Below, piece after piece: positions 38,121 through 50,301 of a stretch of 64,000 nucleotides of DNA. The stretch covers positions 217,934 through 281,933 of the forward strand of contig NW_003101666.1 in the NCBI RefSeq assembly GCF_000003855.2. The letters run 5' to 3'. The notes under the pieces were generated by a model. That model was not told where the DNA came from. It saw nothing but the letters and a program-made list of their open reading frames with translations, and ran no database searches. The DNA comes from Blastomyces gilchristii SLH14081. Lineage: Eukaryota > Ascomycota > Eurotiomycetes > Onygenales > Ajellomycetaceae. A program made the translations under genes and the position numbers. The stretch's first letter is position 1. Each line of letters starts with the position of its first letter.

Positions 38121-38883
38121 ATAGTATAATGATGAATGAATCATGGAATCACAGTAAATAGAGTATGAACAGAAAAAAATCATTATCATATTAACAGTGT
38201 CACTGATTTCTATCTATATAATTACTAATTATTAAAAACATCTCATTTATCAGAATTATTCTCTATTGAAAATCAACCTTCTGAAGTATCTGAATTAGTC
38301 TTCATTTTCAGTTATAATCTCATTATCAATCATCTCATTGAATCTGTGAATTGAGATTGAAGTTTCTGAACTAGTCATTATCTGAGAAGCACTGTCATCA
38401 GTCATACATTATTTAAGAGTGAGAATTTAAGAGTAATTGAAAGTCAGATATTTAGAGATCTATATAATTATCAACTTCTGAATAAATCTGAGAATCAATT
38501 CACTAACTCTAACTTACTGTTTCAGTGATTATTTCATAAGTTCAGAAACTCAGAACACTTATCAGAATCAGAAGATTGAAGAAGAAGAGAGAAAGAGAAT
38601 TAACAGTGATAGCAGAGAGACTGATAAGAATTGTAAAGAGAAGAAGAAAATTATTACTATTAATAGATTTCTTATTACTACTACTTTTATCAACTGTATT
38701 ACTGAGAAGTTTGATAATTATTTTAAATCAGTTTATTATTTCATACATTTTAATGAAAATATACTATGCTTTCTCTCTGATACTGTTAATCAAGTTTGTA
38801 AGATTCTTTATCACTGCTTTTTAATTCTTATAATAATTATTAACTGATCTCAAGATCTTTCACTGAATAACAGACTTCATATT

Positions 38884-39009
38884 TTCAATATTTAATTTTA
38901 TCTTTTTAATAGCAATTTTCTTCTTCTTTATAGTAATTTTCTTCTTTTTAATCTTCAATTTGACTCTTTCAATATTTAACTTAATCTTCTTAATTTCAAG
39001 TTTAACTTT
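38884..39009 (-). repeat. 21-bp tandem repeat, six units
   Basis: Exactly 126 bp, six imperfect 21-bp units. On the minus strand each unit reads as a seven-residue Lys/Ile-rich repeat such as KVKLEIK, KIKLNIE, RVKLKIK. The units keep frame although the surrounding DNA is hypermutated; no complete gene is visible. Confidence 0.85.
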
Positions 39010-39491
39010 TTCAGTAGAACTGATAGATGTATTTAAGACTTTTAATATGATAGCTATACTCTTCATTTTTTAATTTTCTACTTTCTGTCAGTATGTCTTT
39101 GCTTTCTTGATTTACTTGAATAAATTCTTCACTGTCTTCAGTATAGCTGACTTGACTGATTTCTTTATAATTATTAAGATAGTAAGATAAAACTCATAAG
39201 TTCAGATCAGATTTTCAATTTCATCTTTGAATTCATCAGAGTATATCACACAATCTTTCTTTTTATAATTACAGTTTGAACATAACTTTGTACTTTCTTT
39301 AACTTTATCATAAATAGTATTAATATAATGAAAAAAGATATATAAGATGCAATATTCATATATTATTAACTTATCTGACTAATTGAGAGTTTTCAGTCTG
39401 ATCACTGTCTCTTTCTCTTGTACTTTTATAACTACTGTATGTGTATACTTGAGAGTGTTGCTGATTATTTGTACTGCTATTATTATTATTA

Positions 39492-39611
39492 CTATTATTG
39501 ATGCTGTTATTAATACTGTTATTAATACTGTTGTTAATACTGTTATTAATGCTGTTATTAATGCTGTTATTAATGCTGTTATTGATACTGTTATTGATAC
39601 TGTTATTAATA
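39492..39611. repeat. 12-bp tandem repeat, ten units
   Basis: Ten units of the form ctgttattaata with few changes. It is open on both strands (VINT-type on plus, NNSI-type on minus) simply because the unit length is a multiple of three. Confidence 0.92.
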
Positions 39612-39915
39612 CTGATATGATAGTTCACTGATATTCTTACTGTACTGTGCATACACAGTATCTTATATTAGAACTTTTGATTTTTAAAGCTTTCTATTAC
39701 AACTGACAGAATACTAGTCTTACTCAAGATGAGAAAAGACTGAATAAGCTGAGTGAGCTGATAAATCAATATTCACATTATAATATAATTGTAAGAAGAA
39801 AGAAGAAAGAAAAGAAAAGAAGAATGATAAATTAATATCTTCTTTATATATATTATTGATTCTTTTATATTGCTATGTAATAAATGCTTTCATATTTCAG
39901 AAGACTTCTGAATGC

Positions 39916-40448
39916 TGTCACGCTTCTAGCCGCGCCAAGGCCCTGCTGCAGTTTCACACAGCTCATCACTTTCATGTGAATAATTTCATTCTGTCTGAAC
40001 CAGTTTTCAACCACTCTATGATATTATTCAGATATATCATAGAAAGATCTGATTGATGAATATAAGAACCTCACTTCTATACAAGATCAGCAGATTACTC
40101 TTTCTTAGTAGTGAGATACTACTGAGATATCACTCTGATTATTCTTGCTTATAAAATGAAAGAAGAGTATCAGCTTATTATCTACATAGAATAGCTAGAT
40201 ACTGACTCTTTATTAAAAAAGTCAGTGATTTGTTTTTCTTCTACTGAAATATATATAAGAGTTACTGTGTTTCTTATATAATTTTCTTAGTATACTAAGT
40301 ATTATATCTGTGATATTCTTACAATAACTCTGTAGTCTATAAGCTCACTATTCAAGCAAGATAGTCAAGCTCACTTATACAGCTTCTTAAATAACTATCT
40401 CTATATAACACTGCTAACTAGTCACTGCTTCAGTTCTGTTATATTATA
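39916..40448 (+). repeat. 5' LTR of Gypsy copy A
   Basis: 533 bp. The first roughly 45 bp keep GC-rich sequence (ctagccgcgccaaggccctg); the rest is mutated. The inner end reads atattata where the right LTR reads atgttaca. Confidence 0.93.
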
Positions 40449-42665
40449 ATTCAAATTACTTAATCTGATTATAAGTTTGAATCAGTTAAGCTTTAATAGA
40501 CTGATATAATTTTATATACTCACACTGAAACTGATCTGATCTCACTCTCTGAGAGAAACTTTACATCATTCTCTAGAGTATATATATCTCTATCTCAGCA
40601 GAAATCTGAGATTTCTGAATATACTATATACTTTGATATAAGTTCTTCAATCACTCTGTCACTGCTACAGTCTCTACACATCTATATCTATCATGAAGAT
40701 AGAGAGATTAAAGTTGAAGATTCTCTGAGATATAAGAGAAATACATTGTCTGAATTTCACAGCTTTATCTATATTCTTAAATGAAAATTTCATCTTAATC
40801 TGAGTCAGTATAATACTTATAAGATATAAGTAATATACACTGTCAATCTTCTTAAAGACATCTCTGTGACTACTTGAGCTATTAAGAAGAGAAAGCTTGA
40901 GTATACTGATACTGTAATAACTTAAGAAGAATTCAAGAACTTTCTACTGAATTAAATTGAAGATTACTATAATTATAACTTCACAGCAGTACAGCAGTTC
41001 AACTCATTATATTAATAAAATGATAAGAATTCTTTCAATTTTAATATAAGATTTGAAGAATATTGAGAGGAATTGACTGATGATTTGAATCAATTAAAAA
41101 TACAGCTTTATTTTATAAAGCTGACTTACAAGATGTGAACAATAATATCACAGTATTAGAGTTTATTAATTAATTATACTAAGCTTATCAATCTGACTTT
41201 CTGAATCTATTTGAATAATTAATTCTTTAAGAAAAAGATTAATAAGACTTCTTCTAAGTAATTAATAATAAGATCTAAACAGTACTGTGACAGCTTTAGT
41301 GTAGAGAAAGTAAAGAAGAATTTCAAGTATTCTGATTCTTCACTCACTGTAAAGAAATATTAAAAAAGATTTAATAAAGATCTCTATTTTAACTGCTGAG
41401 CTGATAATCACTATATCAGTGATTATAAGAAGCTGAAGAAGAGAAGAAACTAAGAAGATATCTTCTTAAAGTTAACTTCTCTTCTGATAAATATATCTGT
41501 GAAAGATAAAGAAGAGAAAGAAATAAAGAATTGATAATTCTCATATCTCTGAGTTCATATTATAATCATAATACATACTCTGAATAAAAAGATATTAATG
41601 AGATATCTACTCAACTTCAGAGTGAATATTAACTTCATATTCTATTTCTTTTCTTTGATAAAGAGCTGAAAGAAGATAGATCTGTTAAATTATATAAAAT
41701 TTACTGATAAAATGAAGTGTTATCATTTTAATATAATTTAAGTGAAGTATATAATCACAGACTTAAAAGAAATCTTCAAGAAGAGCAGTCTGCTTCTTCA
41801 CACAGTTAATATTATAGATAAGAATATTATTTTAGATCTTCTATGATTGAGAGAAAACAATTCTCTCATTGACTGAGTCACTCAGATGTGATGATATTAT
41901 CTCACTAATAAAGAGACAGTAATAGAGAAATCTGAAGAGTTTCATCAGAAGAATCTTGAGAAAAAGATAGAGTCAATATACTATATAGCAGATGACTGAA
42001 ACTTAAGAATAGATAAAGAAGCTATCACTCTTACTGTAAGATTAGCAGCAGTATCTGTTATTAAAGATGAATAAATATGATGTCTCTTTATAAATTATAA
42101 GAATATCTTTTCAGAAAGAGAAGCAGTGAAGTTTTCTGATATCAAGATATAATATAAGATTTATCTTGAAGACAGTGTAACAGTATTATACAGACTTCTT
42201 TATAACTTATCTGTAAAAGAATTGAATGTTCTGTATAAATATCTTGAGAAAGTGTAATCAAAGAACTGAATACACTTATCAAAGAGTTTGACAGAGACAT
42301 CTATACTCTTTATACTTAAGAAAGATAGTAGGCTACATCTATGTGTAGACTACAGAGATCTCAATAAGATAATAGTTAAGAATTACTATTTATTACTATT
42401 AATTAATGAGATGATTGATTAATTATCTGAAGCAAAGATGTTTATAAAGATTGATATACAGAATATCTATCATAGAATCAGAGTTAATGAAGACAATATT
42501 TGAAAAACAGTTTTTTATATCAAGTACAGCAATTTTGAATATCTTGTTTTATCTTTTAATCTTTGTAATACTTCAGTCATCTTTCAGATCTATATAAATA
42601 AGACACTGTGAGATCTTATCAATATCTTCTGTATAGTATATCTGAATAACATTCTAATCTTCTTA

Positions 42666-43745
42666 TTATTATTATTATTATTATTATTCTTCAATTATAG
42701 ATGTATGCAGTCAGAGACTATGATATCTACCTGAGAACTAAAAGTTCTCAGAGTTTTTCCTATATCTATAAAGTTAACTATTATACATTCACCAATTTCA
42801 GATATGTAAAATCAGAAAATTTCAGCTCAGAATACAAAAACTGTTTATAAATTGCAGTGTTTTAATATCTCCTGATACTTTGAAATCATTTGACAATATC
42901 ATGACAAAAGAAAAGAGAACACAGTCTTAAAGATAGATATATTAAATAGATAGATAGAAAAGAATAGAAAGAAAAAAGTAAAGTAAAATAAAGAGAGCTA
43001 CAGAACAAGATCTCTGCAGTTTATATCTTAAGCTATATATATATTTTAACACTCTATATAACTGACTGCTGTCTCTGTTCTCTCAGGCTCACTTCAGAGA
43101 TTATCATTTTCTCTAAAGAGCTGCTGCTCAGCTAGCTTCTGTAACTAGCTTATTTATAAGTGAGATTCTCACTAAGAATAACATCAGAGTTACTCAATTC
43201 TAGTTAAGTCTCTAATCTTCCAGCTGTCAATCTCAGTATTTCAGCCTATCAATTGACTGTCACAGTCTTGCTTACACTAATCACCTATTAAGAATGTCTA
43301 GATCTCATCTCATCTAAGTTCTTGCTAGGCCCAGGGTGTTCTAATTGAATAGTTTTTAAATCTCATTTCTCAGAAGTGAGTGTCTAGAGTGAGAGAGATG
43401 AGATCTGATCAGTTAAGCTTAACAATGATTTACTATTCTGCAGACACTCTAGATCTCAATCACTCTAGTACTGATCTAACTTGAAGTGTCTGAGAAGCTG
43501 TTAATTCTAAGATCAGTGAGAATTAGTGTCTGAGAATCTCTGAAATGAACATCTTAAGCTTGATAATGATTTGCTATAGTGCATCCGGGGGCCTCTGATA
43601 CTGTTTTATGACTTAACAGTGAAAGCTGTGATTAAGATGACTCTTGCAGGGTTCAAACCTGCTCTCTCTTGACATTCATTCCCCGGGGGGAAGGCCGCTA
43701 ATTGGGGCTTCATGGTAGCGTAGTTAACCACTACGCCACCGGGCC
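42666..43745 (-). mobile_element. Full-length tRNA-headed SINE-like retroelement, 1,080 bp
   Basis: Inserted just after the YxDD-like codons of copy A and flanked by an exact 13-bp duplication tctaatcttctta (42653-42665, 43746-43758). On the minus strand its 5' end is GGCCCGGTGGCGTAGTGG. The A box TGGCGTAGTGG lies at 43728-43738 and the B box GGTTTGAACCC at 43649-43659. The T-arm is a perfect 5-bp stem with a 7-nt loop (GCAGG-TTTGAAC-CCTGC, 43646-43662) and the D-stem GCGT/ACGC pairs. The 3' end is a (TAA)n tail. The acceptor 3' strand does not pair and about 70 nt separate the boxes, so it is a tRNA-derived promoter head, not a working tRNA. No reverse transcriptase is visible in the 1-kb body, so it is non-autonomous by this reading. 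Confidence 0.85.
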
Positions 43746-46155
43746 TCTAATCTTCTTAAAAACAGAGAAAGAATATGATACTCATGTTTGAGAAGTATTG
43801 AGTCACTTGAGACAGTATTAACTCTATATAAACACTGAAAAATGCTTGTTCTACATACAGAAGATTGATTTCTTAGATTATATTATTAAAGTAAACAGCA
43901 TTTCAATAAATAGAAGTCAGATCTCTGCTATTAAGAACTGATCAGTGCTGCAGATATACTGTGAGATATAGATATTTCTAGAATTTACAAATTTCTACAG
44001 ATAATTTATCTATATATATTCATGAATTACTGTTTCTCTTACAGATCTGTTAAAGAGAAGTGTAAAAGATAGAAAAATAAGACTGTTTATTCTCACTCAA
44101 GATACTGTACAGATGTTTGCAGAATTGAAACAAGCTTTTACAGATATTATAATACTAAATCACTTTAACTCTGACTTACTCAATCAGTGTAAGACTAATA
44201 CATCTGAGAATGAAATCTATGAAATCTTTTCACAGTTAACACTGAAGATCTTTCAACATTGAAAGAATTAGAGAATAATTATCTCTGAAAATACAGATAA
44301 TGAAATGTCTGTAAGAGAAGACTTTTTCACAGAGTCTATAAAATACTGTGAATGAAGATTAGTGATCTTCTTCTTTAAGAAGTTATCACTCACACAGAGA
44401 AGATATGATACTCATAATTAAGAGATATTAGTAATTATTGAATTCTTTAAGATCTGATAACATTATCTTCAGAGTAGTAAGTACTCAGTGTAAGTTCTCA
44501 CTAATTATATAAATCTGTGTTACTTCTTGACAATAAAGAGCTTGATATAATGTTAAGTCAGATGAGTGAAGCTGCTTTCAGAGTATGATTTCTATATTTA
44601 ATATTATTCAGATCAGCTTAATCTCACTAATATACTATCTAAATAATCTGATTATAATATCATTGATGCAGAGAAGAATTCTATAAAAGAATCTCTGTCA
44701 TTACTGCAGAAGAAGCTGACTGCAGAGAATTGAGATTCTCTGAAGCTTAGAAACAGCATCAGTAAGACAGCTGTGTAATTCAGTATAGAAGATGAAAGAA
44801 AACCTGAGTTTCTGCAGAGAACTGACACTGAAGATTATAAGCTTCTTATATTATATCTTACTATTATTGAATTGATAAAGAATGAAATGATCTATAATCT
44901 TTCAATCTGACTACTTTTGAAATTCATTAATAAGTTATAGAAGAGAAATATCTCTACTGCAGCTTGAATTCAGAAGTTGAAGAAGAAAGAATTCAGTTTA
45001 AACTTGAAAGAGACAGACTCTAAGCAGAGCAGTGCTGCTAAGAAATCAAGTCACTGATAACTAGAAGAATGTGAACTTCTACTACTGAATAATTCAGTCT
45101 TCATTTCTTATAACAGAGTGATATACTAGAAGTTATTGAGAATTTATCATAATGATTCTCATGCAGAACACTTCAGATTAGAGAAGACTGAAAAGCTTCT
45201 AAAATATAAATATATTTGAAACAAGCTTCAGACAGATGTCAAAGAGTATATTAAGACTTATAATATTTATCAAAGAATAAAGATTTCACAGTATAAGTAA
45301 TACAGTGAGTTGATATCACTGTCTGTTTCAAAGAGCTTATAACAGAATTTATCAATGAATTTCATAGTTAATCTACTGAAGTTGATAAGAGTCAAAGAAT
45401 ATAACTCAATTTTAATCATTATTAATTACTTCATGAAGATGATCAAATATATCTCTATTTATAAAAAGATTAAAGCCTCTGAATTGACTGATCTGTTTTT
45501 AAATATTATCATTTATAATTATAATGCTCTGAAATTATTGATAATAGATTGAGAATTTCTCTTCATCAGCAAATACTGATCAACTTTTTACTATTATCTT
45601 ATAATAAAATGTCTTCTCAGTATTACATTTCATCTGCAGACAGATGATCAGACTGAATATTAGAATCAGACACTAGAATAGTATCTTTGAGCATTCTATT
45701 TATATTATCAGAATGATTGACTTAAACATCTTTTAACTACTGAATTTATATATAATAATATAAAGAATGCAATCTTAAAGATATCTTCTTTCTATACTTA
45801 TTATAAATATAATTCTTCATTACTCAGTGATGTTGTGAATAATATTTTAAAGAAGAGAATAGACACTCAGAATATTAAATAGATATAGAGAACAGAGTAT
45901 CTCTCAATACTAGAAATAAAAGTGAGATTGAAACTTTTGAATAAAATTTATAAGAAGATAGTGAAAAGTATTCATCACACTTAGAAGTAGTAGATAAAAT
46001 ACTATAATTAAAAACATCTTTCAATGAAGTTCTTAATAGAGAATCAAGTACTACTTTCAGTAAAGAATATCAAGATAATAAGACTATGTAAGAAGCTCAG
46101 TGAGTGATGACTAGAATCTTTCTCAGTAACAAGAGTAATAAGTAAGCAGATATAT

Positions 46156-46379
46156 CAAATGGTTTCAAAGTATCAGAAGATGTTAAAACACTGCAATTTG
46201 TAAACAGTTTTTGTATTCTGGGCTGGAATTTTCTGATTTTGCATATCTGAAATTGATGAATGTATAATAGTTAACTTTACAGACATAGGAAAAACCCTGA
46301 GAACTAAAAGTTCTCAGGTAGATGTCATAGTCTCTGACTGCATACATCTATAATTGAAGAATAATAATAATAATAATAA
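46156..46379 (+). mobile_element. 5'-truncated copy of the same SINE-like element, 224 bp
   Basis: Matches the last roughly 220 bp of the 1,080-bp copy in reverse orientation, ends in (AAT)n, and starts abruptly at caaatggtttcaaag. Flanked by a direct repeat of up to 20 bp (46136-46155 and 46380-46399; a few bases are ambiguous with the tail). 5' truncation with a tail and a long variable duplication is the mark of LINE-type target-primed insertion. Confidence 0.88.
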
Positions 46380-47382
46380 TAATAAGTAAGCAGATATATA
46401 AGTTAAAATTACTCACAGAATTGAAATTAATTCATTCTATTTTTCACATTTTCTATTTGAAGTTCTATAAGTAATACTCTGAGACAGAGCTGTCTCAGCT
46501 AAATGATATTAAGATTGAGAGTGATACTGAATATTTTATGAAGAAAATATTGAATAAGTGAATATATTATAGTAAGCTTCAATATCTTATTAAATGAGAA
46601 AATTATTCATTATTAGAGAATTTATAAGAACTGCTTAAGTATTTGAAAAATACTGAGAAAGAGATTATAAGCTATAAGACAGCTAGTAGAGATCACTCTG
46701 TTATATATTAAAGATATTAAATAAGAAATACTACTTAAGACTTCTTATTTTTCTCAAAGAGTTTTTTTAGAGATGATCTTACAGTAATAAGTCAGTATCT
46801 TATAAGCTCTGTAGCACTCTTCTTCTATTTTCTCTTAAAGAGTTTTTTAGAAGTTTAATAAGACTATACAAGTGTAAAATTCCTGAAGTAATTAATAAGA
46901 AAAGAAAGAGATATTTAAAATTAATAAAAAAGATTAATATTATCAATCTGCAGATCACTGCTATTCTAATAAGACTGCAGTCTGCTGAAAAAGTAAAAAG
47001 AGAAATCAGAGCCTACTTATTAATAATCATATCTTTATCAAACTCATTCTTCACTATTGAAGTCTTCAGTATTAGTATCTTTATCTGCTGAGAAGTTAGT
47101 ACTGCAGCACTGTAGAAGAGTATAAGAAATGTATGAAATATTAACTTATTAACTTATAAAACATCTCAGTTATCTGTTTCAATTGAAGTAAGATTCTCTT
47201 CAATCAGTGATTAATCTCTGCAGTACTTTTAATAGTAGTGTTAGCTAACTTCTTCTTAAGATCAGTTATTCTGAGATGTTTTTTCATCTCAGAGATTTAC
47301 ATTTTCACCTTCTTTTATAGATAAGTAAGAGAGATCTTCTCAGTCTTGATAGAATTCATCAATACTTAAAGCTCTGAGACTC

Positions 47383-48051
47383 TTACTCTGTACTGCTTAA
47401 GCATCTGACCTTCTTATCAGAGCTGATATAATATCTTCTTGTAGAGTAGATAATACTTACAGAGAGATAGAAGTTATTATTACAGATATAACAGAAATAA
47501 CAGAAATGAAAGAAGAGATAGATATATAAGATCTCTCTCTTCTTCAGCTGCTTAGCACAGTGTAGATAAGTGATGATACTGATCAGAGACTGCACTAAAG
47601 CCTTCTCATAGAGAGAAGACAAAGAAATCACAGAACTCTGTAAACTTAACTCAGCAGTATTCTGAGCAGGGCTCAAGTATACTGCAGAAGAGAAACTACA
47701 GATTAAGCTTCTCAGAGTCACTATCTTCAGAATCAAGCTCTTTTCAGATTTCTCTTCAAATGATCACACAGAGTCATACATCACTGTATTGACTGAGAGA
47801 GAGAATAGTGTTATAACAGTGATGAGAGAGATAGAAAAAGAACTGAATATAAATGAACTGACTGATAGAAGAGATAACATCTCACTGTAAAACACAGTGA
47901 CTACTGCTGTAGTCATAAGAGAAGTAGAAGAAAGTATAATAATGAGAGCAGTACTCTCACAGCTTATTAATACTGCTGTCTCTATCTTTAATCTGACTTT
48001 CTTAACAGTTATGAAGACTGCAGCTGCATCACAAAGATATTTATTACTCAC
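47383..48051 (-). other. Antisense frame remnant near the 3' end of Gypsy copy A
   Basis: Two minus-strand pieces (47383-47736 and 47764-48051) correspond to the antisense frame seen intact in copy B at 51296-51949, sharing LSPAQNTAELSLQS and YICNNNFYLSVSI. In this copy the frame is split by mutation. Function not recognised. Confidence 0.55.
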
Positions 48052-48514
48052 TAGAAAATATCAGAATAAGTCTCTTATTATCTTTTAAGAACAATGTTCT
48101 CATGCACTCACTATTACAGATGAAGAGAGAGAGAGAGAAAAATATTTCACAGAGAGAGAAGATCTTTTCAAAAAATTCTGTCACTACTGTTAGCTTTGTC
48201 TTTAAAATACATCACTTTTACAGAGAATTTTATATATAGAATGAAATATAATAAGAGATCTGTAAGTTACTTATTAACTACATTTTTTACATTTCAAATC
48301 AATATATAAGAAACTCACTTATCACATGTTTAATTTGAATAAAGATGAAAAAAGAAAGATCTATACAGTTAGTGGAAAAACTTATCTATTTCTTTGTATT
48401 ATATACAGTATATATACTATCAAATCAGTGAGTAACTGTTACTATATAACAAAGATAATTTCTAATTCAGTAATCTTAAGAACATCAGAACTATACTTTT
48501 AAAGAGAAGAGTAT

Positions 48515-49047
48515 TGTTATATTTCTAACTATATCAAGACTCTGCTGTGATTTCACACAGCTCATTACTTTCATATGAATAATTTTATTCTATCTGAACT
48601 GGTTTTCAACTACTTTATAACATTATTTAAATATATCATAGAAAGATCTGATTAATGAATATAAGAATCTCACTTCTATATAAGATCAGCAGATTACTCT
48701 TTCTTAACAGTGAGATACTGCTGAGATATTACTTCAGTTATTCTTGCTCATGAAATGAAAGAAGAGTATCAGCTCATTATCTATATAAAATAGCTAGATG
48801 CTGACTCTTCATTAAAGAAGTCAGTGATTCATTTTTCTTCTACTGAAATATATATAAGAGTTACTGTGTTTCTTATATAATCTTCTTAGTATACTAAGTA
48901 TTATATCTGTGATATTCTCACAATAACTCTGTAGTCTATGAGCTCACTATTCAAGTAAGATAGTCAAGCTCACTTATACAGCTTTTCAAACAACTATCTC
49001 TACATGATACTGTTAACTAGTCACTGCTTCAGTTCTGCTATGTTACA
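48515..49047 (+). repeat. 3' LTR of Gypsy copy A
   Basis: 533 bp. Its inner start is mutated (tgttatatttctaactatatc) where the outer LTRs read tgtcacgctcctggccgcgcc; it ends atgttaca before the AATGC duplication. Confidence 0.93.
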
Positions 49048-50301
49048 AATGCAATCAATTGATACATCTGACAGATTTCATTCATATCTTATTTTCAGAA
49101 TAAATACTTTCTGTGCAGACTATTATTGAATGAACTACAGCTATTTTGAATATAAAATCATTTCTATTAATCAGAAACAAGTGTTTAATACACTATTAAA
49201 AATATATCTACAGAATTTCAGATGAATAAGAAGATTTTCTGATGCAGTGAAATTGATAATTCTGCTGCAGTTATAATCATACAAATTTTAGAGAATATGA
49301 CAATTTTCATCAGTGAATATTAAGACAGGTATATTCTAATTATATATATTAAAGTATATATTAACTAATTTATATATAAAACTCATAGAAAACTAAATAT
49401 ATTGAAATAGAAATAAGTTATATCAGAACTCTCTATATCACTGAATACTCTATATTACAGATCTATCTTTTGTCAGAAGTGTATCTGAAAATTTTATCTT
49501 TTTTCATATCTTCTCTCATGTATCTTTCATTATACATCTTTTTTTAACTGTCAGAGTATTCTGAATTGTCTCTGTAAAATCATCTCTGATAATTTGTTAA
49601 TATTCAGAAACATCACTTATAAGATTTCAAAATATCAGAATATCTTATTATTGCAGTATAGCTTCAGTAGAATTTTCATTTGTATCAGTATTATCAAATA
49701 TTTTGACTTGAGTTGTCAGATTTGCATATATCTCTATTTTTCAGAATCAGTTTCTTATTTCTCAATTCAATGTTTTTCAAACTGATGTTAACTTACATTT
49801 CATATATCATTATTCTCACTCAGAGAATTGATCAAAGCTGATGATTTCTCATACTCAGTAAAAAATCAAGAAGAACTTTTCAGCAGTAAATAAATTATAA
49901 AAATAGTCAAAGATTATCAACTCTTTATAGCAGTTATACAATCTGATTATCACTGAACTTTCTCTGCTTTTTATCTTCTTTCATTGAATATAATTCTATA
50001 TCAATAAATGATTAGCTAAGTTGATCAGACAAGTTTTAATATCTCACTAAAAAGTTTAAATTTGTCTAAGATTCTCTGCTGAAAAGTTGATATATTTCAG
50101 CAGAGATTTAAGTTATCTCATTGAGAGTTATTATATCTCACTGAAAGTTTGTTATATTCTAGCAGGAATTTAAGATATCTCACTGAAAGATCAAGATATC
50201 TCATCAGAGACTTGATATATCTTGCTGAAAAGTTGAGATTTTTACTAAGATCTGAAATACTGAAAATACTTGTCTTCATTTCTTTCAATGTTCTTGACTT
50301 C
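49048..50301. other. AT-rich spacer between Gypsy copies A and B
   Basis: About 1.25 kb with the same CC/GG/CG-depleted composition but no match to the Gypsy family that I can see. It is an older hypermutated sequence into which the flanking elements landed. Contains the degenerate repeats at 50036-50240. Confidence 0.6.
50036..50240 (-). repeat. Degenerate short tandem repeats
   Basis: Variants of a unit like agatatctcactgaaag recur about every 22-26 bp. On the minus strand the frame reads as repeated LSVRYLKFLLEY-like segments, suggesting decay of a repetitive coding sequence, now cut off by the LTR at 50302. Confidence 0.6.

Larger units (their letters stand above)
38120..39915. other. 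Start of AT-rich hypermutated block with two coding-length minisatellites
   Basis: At about 38.12-38.15 kb the sequence switches to AT-rich DNA almost free of CC, GG and CG. No gene is recognised. It holds a 21-bp tandem repeat (38884-39009) and a 12-bp tandem repeat (39492-39611), and abuts the target duplication of the first Gypsy copy. Confidence 0.7.
40638..46710 (+). pseudogene. gag-pol polyprotein remnant of Gypsy copy A
   Basis: Homologous over its length to the single gag-pol frame of copy B. The start codon is ATA, 190 bp after the 5' LTR exactly as the ATG in copy B. Interrupted by the insertions at 42666-43745 and 46156-46379 and by numerous TGA codons. Integrase (about 45355-45552) keeps a stop-free piece containing LKLIRVKEYNSIL. 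The end is set by correspondence with copy B. Confidence 0.88.
39916..49047 (+). mobile_element. Ty3/Gypsy chromovirus copy A, hypermutated, with two nested insertions
   Basis: Complete 9,132-bp LTR retrotransposon bounded by 533-bp LTRs (39916-40448 and 48515-49047) and by a perfect 5-bp target duplication AATGC (39911-39915 and 49048-49052). LTRs start TGTCAC and the right one ends TTACA. Removing the two nested insertions with their duplications leaves about 7.8 kb, the size of copy B. Order of remnants: gag (ATG mutated to ATA at 40638), zinc knuckle near 41390, protease, reverse transcriptase to the YLNNILIF version of YxDD near 42650, RNase H near 44190, integrase about 45.06-45.85 kb, chromodomain near 46.5-46.65 kb, then 1.8 kb before the 3' LTR. 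Inactive: TGA codons stand at many Trp and Arg positions. Confidence 0.95.

Noticed and set aside
38576..38824. 82-codon frame in AT-rich DNA
   Set aside because: Leu/Ile/Lys-only composition expected from the base content; no neighbouring support.
39492..39611. Possible CRISPR array
   Set aside because: Direct tandem 12-bp units without spacers in a eukaryotic genome.
43646..43745. Functional tRNA gene
   Set aside because: The acceptor stem does not close and the A-to-B spacing is too long; its exact position at a target duplication shows that it is a retroelement head.
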